From Chionoecetes opilio (Eukaryota > Arthropoda > Malacostraca > Decapoda > Majidae), in the NCBI GenBank assembly GCA_016584305.1, contig JACEEZ010011953.1, positions 33,958 to 97,957 on the forward strand: 64,000 nucleotides of DNA, read 5' to 3'. Position numbers and translations under genes: made by a program. The notes beneath the pieces were generated by a model. The model worked only from the letters and a program-made list of their open reading frames with translations, had not been told where the DNA came from and did no database searches. The first letter of the stretch is position 1; each line of letters begins with the position of its first letter. Shown piece by piece: positions 10,331 through 22,060 of the stretch.

Positions 10331-11600
10331 AGTTTCACGTTTAAAGGGTATCCCCACTCTCGGGTCCCCCGAGAGCACCGACACACCCCAAACCATTTGA
10401 GACTCCCCCGCTACTCATGAGCCATGTAAACCCCCTTCATTTCTAAAAGATAACCTAGGGTTTCCTCTTAGATTCTTCTGGACTTGACATAAGCTTAATG
10501 TAGCACACAATCTTGATCTGTTAAAAGAACTCGCACTCCGGTAAACCCTGCGTTCTGGGGGAAATCCCCAACAGTACTAACAGGATGTGGTCGATCCCTT
10601 GCTACCCTTCCGGCATTACTATATTAGCTACCCTTCCGGCTTACTATACCATTCCACGGTGCACCTGCCTCTGATACCAAAAACCTGCAATTCTAAACCT
10701 TCTGGTTTTGGCAAAGTTCAAACGAGAACTGTTGGTGTTTCTGGTCCGGACCCTGGGGCCAAACCAAAACTTTTTCCCATCTCTTACAGTGCATAGTACA
10801 TTGAATCCCCAAACAGGGTGTGCCCGAGGAGGACCTGGTCAAAAAAAGATGGGTTTTGGCGTAAACATCTCCCCCTCTTAGTTTACGCATCTCGGTAGGG
10901 CGAAACCCCTGCAAAAGAGCATGAACCTCAGAGTGGTTTCACCCTCACCCCATTATACGCTCATCAACCGGAGAAACCTCACAACTGAGGCTGCAGTTTG
11001 CTGGAGATGCCTATAGTTCCCCCCCTCACGGTGACCTTGCTCACCGGACCAGTATTAGGTGTAACCCCACTGCTAGTTTCGCCACTCCCCGGGCCTCCTC
11101 GTCTCAGAGACCCACTATATCCACCCTCAGCCTATGAGCTCGCCCGATAGGAGGGTAGTGGGTTTGCCGTATTGGGGCGACAAATGGCGACTATCTGCGT
11201 TGTGGGCGATAGTTGAAAACTATAGGGTTTTTGAAAATTTAAAGGTAACTTTGGTTTGCGTCTGCGCGACATTTGCCGGCATTTGCAGCACACGAAAACC
11301 CCCGGGTTTTTCCGTATGCTGCACTATTCCCCCACCGTGCTGCGACTGACGCCGGTGGTTTGAGGTTGTGAGCACCTCTGACCCTCCCTTAAAAACCCTT
11401 TTCCCCTTTCCTTGTGTAGGAACGACGCCACCTTTTCGGTCCACGTTGTCCACACACTTGTCCCCTTGACGAGGCCAAATTTATGTCCCCCAAAATTTTT
11501 TAAATTAATAAAATAACAAACCGGGTGAAACAATCCCCAAAGGCCTAAAGATCTGGGAGCAGTATCGCTAAAGATACTGCTCAAAAGTACTGCTCTATTT
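10331..11600. other. No recognisable gene
   Basis: No ORF resembles a known family. The 11315-11360 stretch is a relic of the repeat at 8281-8330. Short near-duplications (gctacccttccggc at about 10602 and 10628) hint at local sequence error or slippage. Confidence 0.5.
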
Positions 11601-11674
11601 ATAGTGGAAAATGATGAGACAAATAATAATAAACAAAAAATACGAAATTTTTTTTTTCCCTTTTTTTTGTTCTC

Positions 11675-11792
11675 TCTCTCTCTCTCTCCTCTCCTCCCCC
11701 TTCTCTCTCTCTCCTCTCTCTCTCTCTCCCTCTCCTCCCCCTTCTCTCTCTCTCTCTCTCTCTCTTCTCTCCCCTCTCTCTCCTCTCTGCCA
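11675..11792 (+). repeat. (CT)n-rich low-complexity tract
   Basis: Interrupted tctctc/ctcccc tract of ~115 bp. The Ser/Leu/Pro and Arg/Glu ORFs through here on both strands are artefacts. Confidence 0.9.
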
Positions 11793-13780
11793 AAATAACA
11801 CGTGCTCCAGTCGCAGCACGGCCCCACTGGTCGCAGTCGGCCCGACTGGTCGGGCCATTCGGGCCCTTCGATGAGAGTTCCCACAGGGGGGACCCCCGAT
11901 TTTTTTCCGTTACATTTTTGAGTCGCAGACCCCCCCCAGTGTAAGACATGCCCACACGTCGGACCCCCCTCGCGCCCTTCACGACTCCCACGGCCGACCC
12001 CAAACCCACATGACGACCTTTTGCGACCAAGCAATCGTGACTACGATCTCGACTGGTCCCGTCGAGATCGTAAAGAATGAAGGGGGCCTTTAAATTAAAA
12101 AACCCAGAGTGACAAACGGCGGTGAATGGGACTGGAAGAACCATTTTTCCACCCCCTCCACATGTTGATGGGGTTTATAGCCCTGGTACGGGGGGCGCAT
12201 TTGGTAAGGTGGCGCCCAAAAAGCTGCGACTCAGCTTGTTTCTCACCCTCTTTGTTACCGGGAAAAACTGAAAAGCAAAGATTTGATCCGTCTATTCTAA
12301 CAAAAGGTACTGATTGCACAACCCTAACCGTGGCCATGAAAAAAGTCAAATTTAAACCCTGTTTAAAGGGGATGGGAAAAACAACGATGATGATGGGGAG
12401 GGAGGCCAAAACCGGGTAGATGCTTGCCATGGTGTACCGCTGCCATTGGGAAAGGATCTCCTCGGTGCTGTTACTACCACCACCACTGTTATTATTTTCT
12501 GGCCCCACAGTGAGACAAAAATTGTAGCCGCTTTGCCCCCACTCTTCCTCTGTCTTGTTTTTTCGTCCACACCCCGACCTACTGGTTAAGAAAAAAAAGG
12601 GAAAGCTACAAGAGGCCGCGAGCCCTACCGTAGTATTTCCTGTTACTTAACACCCTACATCCACCCTTCATCCCCTCCATAAGTTTGTCTAGCCTCCTTT
12701 AAAAACCCCCTTTGACTCCGCCTAACTATCCCACGACTGAGTCCATTTCCAAATCATTCACCACCCTATTTATTTTTAAAATCTATTAGTTACTAGAAAG
12801 TCTCTTATATAGTGTTTTTAGGGGGTAATAGGGGTGAAACGGGTATGGGAAAAAGTTATGTTTAAAATATAAAATTTAAATGATAAAAAAGTCTCATATG
12901 TGTTGGGAGGTAAAGTGGTCCAAAAGGCCCCCCAGGAACATTATTTGGGGGTTTTTTTTCGAATTTTTTTCCCGCCGCCGTCTAGTAAATCCCCACTTTC
13001 CCACAATCCCGGGTGGATGAAAATTTTTTCTGTCATCAGCCGTTCCCTTTTCGGCCCCTTATTTCTTATTTCTGCTGTTTTAAACAATAGTTTTATATTT
13101 TTAAAATATTGCCCAAAGGCTTTACTGAATGATAGTCCCCAAAATCAAGGTATGGGTGTAACCGGGCGTGACGCGGTTACTTCGCTAGAACATGTAATTT
13201 TTTTTTTTAACTGACTTTGTGTATTTAATTGTAATTTCTTACAAGGAAGGAAATTTCTGGGGGGGTAGGCCCCCCTTTCCCCCCCCCCCACCCCCCCCCC
13301 CCCGGGGGCGCCCCTTGTGCCACTGTACAGGTTAGGGGAAAAAAAAGACATGGTAAAGAGTACCTGTGGAGGGATTTGGGTTTTCCCCCACCTGAGCGAC
13401 TGGTAAAGAGGAAAAAACCCAAGTAGCGGTCATAATCCCTCTTCGCTTTTTACCCTCAGCTGCCGTACTTGGAACTCACCTACATGGGGAAAAAATTTGT
13501 GTGACTGAGATGGTATAGAATTTCTTACACTCTGGGCACCCCATATCTGGTTCCCAAAAAAATAAAAATCTTTTTATAAATTGAAAGAAAAATTTTTTTA
13601 CCCCTATTCTCTCTTTAATACTTTCTGGTGTCTGCGGTCGTTACTTCGGTAACCATATTTCACCACAATACAAAGTACACTCGCCCTCGATTTTTGGGCA
13701 AATGGGGAATTGGTGTCCGTTCGTTTTAAAAAATCCGTTGCTTGGTACTCGCGGGGCCGGGGCGCAAATTTTGTTTCACT
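11793..13780. other. No recognisable gene; G/C homopolymer-rich
   Basis: Two hairpins are visible: ggcccgac-tg-gtcgggcc near 11840, and tacgatctcgac / gtcgagatcgta (12042-12053, 12061-12072). Long homopolymers (ccccccccc, tttttttt) are scattered throughout. I see no protein similarity. Confidence 0.5.
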
Positions 13781-13782
13781 AC

Positions 13783-14400
13783 CGCAAAACCGCCCTCCGG
13801 GCGGGCTTTTTTTGGGTACCCCTGCGGGGGCTTTGGTGGGCCTTTCCCCCAAACCAGACTCTCCAATACCCCTTCTAGCTTTCCTGAAATCATGGGTTAG
13901 AAAAGTATGCATTAACGCCAACCCCTTCAATCACCCCCCCCATTCACCACCCATTCCCTCACCCCCCCCCCTTCACTCACCCTTACCCACAACCCCCCCC
14001 CCCCTTACCCACACCACCACCCTTACCATCACCCCCCCCCCTTTCCCCCACCCTCACCCCAACCCACACCCCCCTAACCCATTCACCACTCTCACCCCCC
14101 ACCCTTACCTCACCCCCCCATTCACTCACCCTTACCCACACCCCACCCATTCACTCACCCTTACCCATCACCCCCCCTTCACTCACCCTTACCCATCACC
14201 CTACACAAGGTTTCCTCATTCTCGCAAACCCCCTTTTTTTTTTACAATTCTCCTAAAACTGCTAAAAAAAAGAAAAAACTGAGCGGATCATCCTATAATG
14301 GGGATAAAACCCCCCCTGCTCGACCCGGGTTCCAAACTGTGCCCTATGAGGGGATTGGGGCCACGGGGCGGGATCTATCGCGGACCACAGACCCACTTTC
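13783..14400 (+). repeat. GC-hairpin/CCCATTCACTCA interspersed repeat, copy 1 (error-rich)
   Basis: Starts accgcaaaaccgccctccggg, runs through a C-rich version of the ccattcactcaccctta minisatellite, and ends with gagcggatcatcctataatg ... atctatcgcgga. Compared with the copies at 34505 and 43417 it differs mostly by homopolymer lengths and single-base drop-outs. It therefore serves as an internal yardstick of local consensus quality. Confidence 0.85.
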
Positions 14401-16240
14401 GCTTTTTAAATTTTTATTAAAAATTAAAAACTGTTTTTACATATAGCAAAAAAAATATGAAATATGATTATAAAAAAGATTTATGGGGATTAAGAAACGT
14501 ATTGGTATGTATAACCTAGACATTACGTTCTTACAAAACAAAAGCAAAAAATATTATTGTAGGTTTTGTTTTATTACCCTAAATCTATGTGCTGTAAACA
14601 GGGCTTGACAGGCTCAGAAGGCTTCTATTCTGAGTCCCAGGGGGTGTGGGCCCGGGGGACCATTTTTTTTAAACAGTGGGCTTTTTGAATAGTTTTTTCC
14701 GCTTGTCCGGAGCGATGAAGTCCGTTAAATCCGATTCCGTTAACGAAGGTAGAGTGTATACAAAATTTTAAAAACTTTTGGCTTTGTCGATGAAAAGTTA
14801 AGTTGAAATTGCCCCAGGTTTACAAACAGGTGCCGGTACTCTAAAAAGTTTGACGGGGGGCCTCGACCCAGACAAGGTTTGGGAAATACAGCCCCATGTG
14901 GTTTATACCTTCTTAGTTAGCTGTATGTACATTTAGCGGACCATAGGGGGGATACCCACCTTAGTTAAAATGTACATTTAGCCGACCCTAGTGGGGGGGC
15001 CCGCCGCCCGAGTATGATCCCCGTTGGCACAAGAAATCCAGGGGGAAGAGGAGAACTGTGCGGCGATGTAGGTGGGGTAAGCCCATGCTCAGTGCCCTGG
15101 GATCTTTTTACTTTAAAAAACTTGATTAAAAGTGAGGGCACGAAACAACTAGACACCACCATCGCGACGTGATTACAGTTTGACACAGTGCCCTTTTACT
15201 GAAAATGAAGGAAATGACTGTTTTCAAATGTTTGTATGTTTATAAGAAAGTTTTGACCCGCCCGAAAAAAAGAAAATCCCGTAATTTTGGTGTTATGTAT
15301 GTTAGTATAAGAAAGTTTGTTTTTACAGTGATAAAAGATGCAACTATTTTACTTTCTTTCTCGCTATCGAGGGGCGTAAATATCATTAAAAAAATTTAAA
15401 AAAAGCAAAAAAAACGAAAAAAATAAAATCGCATAATACGCATTACTTTTTGGAGTGTAGGAAAATGTGGTTTATTTTTATGCTTAAAAGGGGGGAATAA
15501 AAATCTTAACAAGTCTTAAATTTAAATCAGGTGTCTGTAATACCCGCGTAAAATTTCTATTATTTTATTATCATTATTGGGAAAGGGTTTTTAGTTTTTC
15601 ATAAAAGAGGTGCAATTGCCCAAATAAAAATTGCAATAGAAATACCTTTTTTACTCCCCCTCCTCCTTCAAACTTGCAAAATGTCCAAATGAATCATTAT
15701 TATCTCCCCATTTTAATCTTATAATGTAGTATTTTAGGAGCGTTATATGTCGCGTGTCTCTCTCTTTCTCTCTCTCTCTCCCCTCTCTTCTCACACCACA
15801 CACAAAAACACATACACACAAAAAAACACCAAAACTCACTTATTAATGGTGCTGCAGTTGCTCACGGAAATTTTAAAGCCACGAAAGGGAGGGAAGGCAA
15901 AGGGGTTCACAAAGATGTTCTTCAGGTGGCTCGCTGCTGCCCCCGGGTCTGCCTCCTGTCTCCCCCCCTCCGCCACCACCACCCGGCACCCCCCGGTCCC
16001 ATTCTCAGCCCCCTGGGTGTAATCCGCTGAAAACTCCGTTTGGGCTGTGGGTGGTTATGGTGCGTCAAAGATTACTGTACTGTATACTGGACTTGTTACT
16101 GGCGCTCCGTGCCAACCCGCCTATGACTATTTTTTTATATTTTTTATAGTGGAGGCTGATCGGCAATATAAAAAAAGTGTTTCGAACATCACTCCCATTT
16201 CCCTTCCTTTGATTTGTAAAGGTTTATTGTACAATTAAAA
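14401..16240. other. No recognisable gene
   Basis: AT-rich sequence with homopolymers. A short repeated word (gtacatttagc near 14928 and 14971) and a tctctctctctccc tract (about 15755-15786) are the only structures seen. ORFs of 60-90 codons have no recognisable domain. Confidence 0.5.
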
Positions 16241-17530
16241 CATACAGCATATATATATACAGTACAAGCATGTACATAAATACACATAGTGCAGCAGCAA
16301 AAAAGTACAAAGCGGGCATCAGCCCGCCGGTGAGGAGATTATCCCGTCAAGCTACGGGAGGGTCGCGTGGAGGCGTGGTGATGGTGAGTCACCTGCGTCA
16401 CTGATCACCCGGCCGGGTGTGGGTGATGTGTCAGCGGGGAGGGGGCGTTGCTCGCAGCACCCCCAACATCACGTCTCTCGGGGTGTGGCGGACCATGAGG
16501 GCGGCCCTGCCTTCACGCCCACTCAGCAGCCCCCCACCTGCAGGCTGGGCGGCGGGGGCCGGGCCGGGCCTCAGGGGGGCGGTGGCGGGGCAGGACAGGA
16601 GGTAGTGCACCAGTGGGCGACGGGTGTGCATCTCGCAGTGGTCGCACACTTGCCTATCGAAGTCCTCCTGCAGCTCCTCTCTGGTGCAGTAGCCCAGACG
16701 CACACGCTGCAGTAGTGCGCCATCTGCCCTGGGTTGTTGCTGAGTGGCGTCCAGTGGGTGGTAGTCGGTGGCTGCAGCGTACCAGGCCACCTGCCTCTTC
16801 CTGGCCTCCAGCTCTCGGTGTGTCTGGTGAGCGCAGTGTGCTGCGGCCCGTCTCGCCTGCGCCTTGAGCTGCTGTAAGCTGGGAGGCACGTGCATGGTGA
16901 CGCTGGGGCCGCTGGCGGCTCGCTTGGCGGCCACGTCCGCCGCCTCGCTTCCTCGGACCCCTATACGTGGCTGGGGATCCAGTTGAGCCTGACCCGCCTT
17001 CCCTGCGCGCCAAGGCTCTGTAGGCTGCCCAGGATGGTGGTGATGAGCCTCACGTTGTCCTTGGGATGCGGCTGTTGGAGGGCCTGCAGCCCCGTCCAGG
17101 AGTCGCTGTGTATTACCACAGTTGCCTCCCGGCGGTGCAGGGCATGTTCGAGGGCGTGCTGGATGGCCACCAGCTCAGTCTGGAGGGTGGAGCAGTTGTC
17201 AGACGTCCGCCAAGACAGCTCTGTCCCACCCGTGGTGACGAACGCGGCACCTGTTCTGCCACTATCCGGATCGACCGAGCCGTCAGTGAAGTATACACGG
17301 CTGTCCCGCTCGGCGACCTGGGCCATGGCCATCAGCGCGTGCTGCCGCAGCTCCCGAGTGGTGCACATGGCTTTACAGGCAGGCAACTGCGTGGCGGTGA
17401 ACTCTGCGGCGGGGGGGCCCCCCACGGGGGCGGAGCATTGTAGGTGAGGGCGGGGACATCGGCCTCCCGCCACGGCCCGGTGATCCCCGCGTGAATGAGG
17501 CTGTGGCAGTGCTGCCAGATCGAGCTGCCA
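16240..17530 (-). pseudogene. RNase H domain and C-terminal knuckle of an I/Jockey-type LINE
   Basis: Minus strand, from about 17530. A short linker (HAGITGPWREADVPALTYN) leads into RNase H with its acidic residues visible: YFTDGS, TELVAIQHALE and HSDSWTGLQAL. NWIPSHV and SEAAD follow. After a single-base frameshift at about 16966 the frame continues for 168 codons to a CCHC-like knuckle (CDHCEMHTRR-x6-LLSC) and a stop near 16431. The 3' untranslated part ends near 16240 in an A/T-rich tail. The 5' part (endonuclease and RT) is absent, as in a 5'-truncated insertion. It is GC-rich and much better preserved than its surroundings, so it is probably a younger insertion. Confidence 0.88.
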
Positions 17531-17746
17531 AAATTTCCCTATGTTCACCTCAAACATTTCCCTGTTTAGCCCTCTATTTCCCTGTCGCCTTTATATCAGT
17601 TTTTCCGTCACAATTGCACAATTTGCAATGGAAATACATAGGGCCTTTACCCCTTCATATCAGCCAAATAAAAAATTTGGGGTCACTTTCCCATTTATCA
17701 GTGTATCTTTGAGTGTACGCCTGGCGTTTGCGCTTGTATGGAGGTG

Positions 17747-18132
17747 TGGTATAACCAGGCGTCCACTAGGAATGCGTCTACATTCCAATCTGCGCATGCG
17801 CCAGAGGACTGGGCTCTCGTGTCGAGCGAGACCATAGCAGCGCGCTAGATGTACGATAATTCCTTTTCATTTCATCCATCCTGCCGCGTGGAGAGGTAAG
17901 AGCTTCCCCATGTCGTGCCTCACCCCATGGCCGGAGTCGCATAGACTCGAGCACCTTATCTCACACCCCCCCAGCCTTTCCTTACTTATTTATCACAAAG
18001 TATACTGCTTTATAAGCTATTAACCAGGACGTGTGCGGTACTGTGGTTGCTGGAGGAGACAGGAGAGAAGAGATTGCCGTATAAAGGCTCTGTCACGCGC
18101 AGATGGAAGATAGACATACTTGGACACCTCGT
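17747..18132 (+). mobile_element. Short DNA element with inverted ends (family Q, copy A)
   Basis: Begins ggtataaccaggcgtcca, and its far end (18097-18132) is the inverted equivalent of the neighbouring copy's start (gcgcagatggaagatagac versus gtctatcttccatct). The interior carries catcctgccgcgtggagagg and ggacgtgtgcggtactgtgg. No ORF is present. The behaviour is that of a ~385-bp non-autonomous DNA transposon; the target duplication is not resolved. Confidence 0.6.
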
Positions 18133-18134
18133 CC

Positions 18135-18800
18135 TGCCACATGGTATAACGAGGCGTCCAAGTAAATGGTGTCTATCTTCCATCTCCCATGCGCCTTTGG
18201 ACTATTTTTTTTTTCTTTCATCCACCCTCCCGCGGGGAAGGGGTAAGAGGATCCGGGTCGTGCCTCACCCCAAACCTTTGCCTCCCCCAGCCCCTTACCT
18301 TACCCCCCCCCCCGCCCCGCCTTTTTTTTACTTTTTCCACAAAATACTGCTTTATAAGCATTAACCGGACGTGTGCGGTACTGTGGTTGCTGGGGGAAAC
18401 TACTGGGGGGACGGGAGAGAAAGATTCCCGTATAAGGCCCTGTCAGGGGATGTTTTTTTTTTTCCCCCAGGGCGGGTGGTCGGGGCGAAGGGGGGTAACG
18501 GGTGCATGAGGCGCGCGTGTCTTGCCAAACCCCGGGATATTCGGGGAAATTTTTTACTTTCCAAGTTTTTTCCTTTTTAAATAAAAAACTTTTTTATAAA
18601 ACATAAAAACACTGTTTCTTCGGAAATGTTTTTCTTTTTTTCCTTTCTCCCGGTTGGGTATTAAAAAAAAATAGAGCGGTAACTCTTAAAATTTGTATTT
18701 ATTTTACCTTTGTTCCCCTCTATCTCAATTTTAATTATTGACTGATGTTCATTTTTACGGGGCATATCATTGACATTTCCCTATATATGTGCAAAGATGA
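18135..18800 (+). mobile_element. Family Q, copy B (long form)
   Basis: Starts 3 bases after copy A with ggtataacgaggcgtccaag. It contains the same catccaccctcccgcgggg and ggacgtgtgcggtactgtgg landmarks, then extends about 350 bp beyond copy A, to attgacatttccc ... gtgcaaagatgagctc. This long form is the inverted counterpart of 23810-24415. The stretch is full of homopolymer changes relative to copy C. Confidence 0.7.
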
Positions 18801-20420
18801 GCTCGAGGGGGCCTTTTTTTTTGGGAAAAATGGAAAAAAATTCTTTTTTTGTTTTTTTTATGCTCGCCCCATTCACTCCCAACAACAAAAACTTTTCAGC
18901 AATTCTATGATCATATCTGCTCCACATAATCAGTCCACATGGGGAGGAGAGGAGGGGGAGGAAGAGAAGGAGGAGAATAAAGGAAAAACAACAGCAGCAG
19001 CACTACAGGCCAAAAGGGGGCGCCTGTGTGATTATTACATTTCCACTCGATTTCTATAATTAAGGCAAAAAAAAGAAAATTTTAAGTGACTGAACATTTA
19101 AATTTGCTTTATAAAAAAAATTATATAAGAAAAAAAAATTAAAAAAAATCAAATTTGCTTTCTCAATTTTTGAAAACTAATTTTTTTTTGGGGTAGAGCT
19201 AAAAAGGAAAGATCTATGCAGCTCTATTTTGCTGCTTCATATTTTTTAAATGAAACCCTCAGATTTTTTTGAGAAAATTTAAAAAAAAAAAAAATTTCCC
19301 AAAAATTTCCCAAGGTTCACCCCAACTTTTGGAAAAATTTCGAAATTTTAGATTCTCATGAAATTCTTCAAAAGGTTTTCGGACATCTGATACGAATCTG
19401 GAGTTTTTTTTTATATTACTTCAGTTCAAAACCCTGATGGAACCCTGTGCCTTGAAAAACCGGGAAAATTTAAAGATAATTACTCTCTGAATCGTTTCGT
19501 ATCAAATTACACTCTTACTGGCGATACTGTCCCTTATCAACAATGCTCATGGCGTCACGGCTCGCTAATAGGCCTGTGAACTTTTGTTTAAATTAAGAGC
19601 TGGATGGCCTTGGTTATAAAAAAAATAATAATAAAAAAAAATTAAAAATTTTTTTAATTTTGCCCGAGCCTAAAAAAAACCCATATATACACAAAAAATA
19701 AATAACACAAATAATAAAATATACATCATCCATCCCCTATAAACTTTCGAATATTTTGCCTGGGTTACTTGAAGTAATAGGGCCGATAAAAAATTTAAGG
19801 GAGGAGGAGAAAAGGCCAAAAATTCCCTCCCTTTTCCCCCCCCCCCCTTCTACCCCCCCCCCCTTAAAACCAAAAGGGGGATCCAAACCCCCAAAAAACA
19901 CCCTCCCCCCTTCCCCCCCCCACCCATTCCCCAGGGCCAAATTGCCCCCAAACCCCCCTCCCCCTCCCTTTCCCCCCTTCTTATCCCCCCCCCTTCCATA
20001 TTTTTTTCCCCTCCTCCTCCAAGAGAGAGAGAGAGAGAGAGAAAAAAAAAAAAAAAAAAAAATGCAAGCTGAGTCGTCTGCCTTATGCTCTCCCTCTCTC
20101 CTCTCTCTCTTTTCTTCCCCAAAATCTGCCCTCGAAAATTTTGACCTCACCCCTTGCCCCTTCTCGCCCCCCCCCCCCCCAACCTCCTCCTCCTCTCCTC
20201 CTCCCCTCCTCCTCCTCCTCCTCCTCCCCATTAATTTTTTTTTCTTCCGTCTTCTCTTCAAAGTCTTTTTTTTTTTTTTAAATTTGTACATTTTTACATA
20301 CTGTACAATATTTTAACCCTCTCTCTCTCTCTCGCTCTCTCTCTCCTCTTCTCTCCTCTCTCTCTCCTCTCCTCTTTCCCCCAAAATGTAAAAAAGCAGA
20401 TGAAAACAAAAGATGATTGG
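18801..20420. other. Low-complexity A/T- and C-rich sequence, no gene
   Basis: Contains poly-A/poly-T runs, long C homopolymers (19838-20000), (GA)n followed by A22 at about 20022-20062, (CTC)n near 20180-20230 and (CT)n at 20318-20370. Long ORFs across it are proline-, arginine- or glycine-rich products of these tracts. Confidence 0.7.
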
Positions 20421-20439
20421 ATCCCTAAAGATTCGTCAC

Positions 20440-20582
20440 CCAGATTTGGGGGGTGACGGTCTTGGGTGGGATTCCGGGGGTGATGGCTTCAGGGGGGGTA
20501 CCTGGGTGACGGATCTCGGGTGGGATATCCGGGGGTGTGTCTTCAGGGGGGGATACCTGGGGTGAGGGATCTTCAGGTGGGG
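20440..20582 (+). repeat. 30-bp minisatellite, small block
   Basis: About five degenerate copies of ggtgacggatcttcaggtgg-type units, in the same orientation as the main array at 21045-22060. A ~460-bp non-repetitive segment separates the two blocks. Confidence 0.85.
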
Positions 20583-21044
20583 TAAAGACTTGAACTGACT
20601 TACTTTCCAATGAGGTCAGGTAAATTGGGAAAAAGGGAGAGTCAGGACCCTCCAGTCAGGTAGGAGGACTATATAGAAAGCTGACTAAAAATAAAGTAAA
20701 GGGGAGACGTCGACCAGGGGGCCGCAATACCTTCTAAACTACCGTCTTACCACTGTTTGTGATGATTCCACTATTGTTATTCGGGGGCTTCAAAAAAACG
20801 ACTTTTAAAGCGGAAGTTAAGTTGATACTTGTGTAACTGATGAATTTGACAAAAAACCCAAGAAGGTGTTTTCTATGGAAATTTCCCAAAAAAAAACTGC
20901 CTGAAGTATACAAATCCACTAAGTCTATAAAAATTGGGTCCTTCTTTTTCTGTTTTCGAATTTTAAAAATGCTTTCTGAAAATGCATAAAACCCAAAAGG
21001 AATATATTTTTTATCAAAATTTTTTTGAATTAATTCACTTGGGC

Positions 21045-22060
21045 TGGGGTGCGGGTTTTTCAGGTGGGTCCTGGGGGGACGGACTTCGGTGGGATTCCTG
21101 GGGGGACAGATCTTCAAGTGGGGTATCCTGGGTGACGGTCTTCGGGGATTCCTGGGTGACGGGTCTTCAGGGGGATATCCGGGGTGCGGATCTTCGGTGG
21201 GATATCCTGGGGGGACGGGTCTTCAGGTGGGTATCCTGGGGGGGGATCTTCAGGGGGGATATCCTGGGTTTAGGATCTTTAGGGGGGATACCTGGGTGAC
21301 GGTCTTCAGGGGGGTATCCTGGGGTGACGGGTCTTCAGGGGGGTATCCTGGGGTGACGGATCTTTGGGGGGATATCCTGGGGGGACGGATCTTTTTAGGT
21401 GGGATATCCTGGGGTGACGGATCTTCAGTGGTTCCTGGGGGGGACGGGTTTCAGGTGGGATATCCTGGGGGGACGGATCTTTGGGGGGTACCCCGGGGTG
21501 ACTGTCTTCAGGTGGGATATCCTGGGGGGACGGATCTTCAGGTGGGATATCAGGGTGAAGGATCTTCAGGTGGGGTTTCCGGGGGGGACGGGTTTCAGGT
21601 GGGGTATTTGGGGTGACGGATCTTCAAATGGGAATCTGGGGTGACGGTTTCGGTGGGATATCCCCGGGGTGACGGATCTTCAGGTGGGTTATCCTGGGGT
21701 GCGGAATCTTCAGGTGGATTCCTGGGGTGTGGATCTTCAGGTGGGATATCCTGGGGGACGGGCTTCAGGGGGGATATCCGGGGGACGGATCTTCAGTGGG
21801 GTATCCTGGGGGGACGGATCTTCAGTGGTATTCCCGGGGGGACGGATCTTCAGGGGATTCCTGGGGTGACGGGTCTTTAGGTGGGGTTCCGGGGTGCGGG
21901 TCTTCAGTTGGGGTATCCTGGGGGGGACGGATCTTCGGGGGGATATCCTGGGGGGACGGATCTTCAGGGGGGATATCCTGGGGGGGGCGAAACTTCAGGT
22001 GGGATTCCTGGGGGGACGGATCTTCAGGTGGGATACCTGGGGGGACGGATCTTCAGGTGA
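21045..22060 (+). repeat. 30-bp minisatellite (decapeptide-period array)
   Basis: About 33 copies of a unit near 30 bp. The consensus core is ggatatcctggggtgacgga followed by tcttcaggtg. Because the unit is a multiple of three, whole strands stay open. On the minus strand one frame reads P-E-D-P-S-P-Q-D-I-P per unit; on the plus strand frames read G-Y-P-G-x-T-D-L-Q-V and similar. Unit lengths vary by 1-5 bases, mostly in G runs. No start, splice or flanking domain shows that either strand is translated. Confidence 0.92.

Noticed and set aside
12095..12508. 137-aa ORF as a gene
   Set aside because: No recognisable domain, overlapping ORFs on the other strand, and location in the error-rich zone.
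16890..17447. 185-aa plus-strand ORF
   Set aside because: Antisense shadow of the LINE RNase H domain; GC-rich third positions keep it open.
19756..20316. 186-aa proline-rich and opposing glycine-rich ORFs
   Set aside because: Products of C/G and CTC tracts in low-quality sequence; no domain.
21089..21616. Glycine-rich 175-aa plus-strand protein
   Set aside because: All plus frames of the 30-bp array are open; no start context, signal peptide or flanking exon supports translation on this strand.
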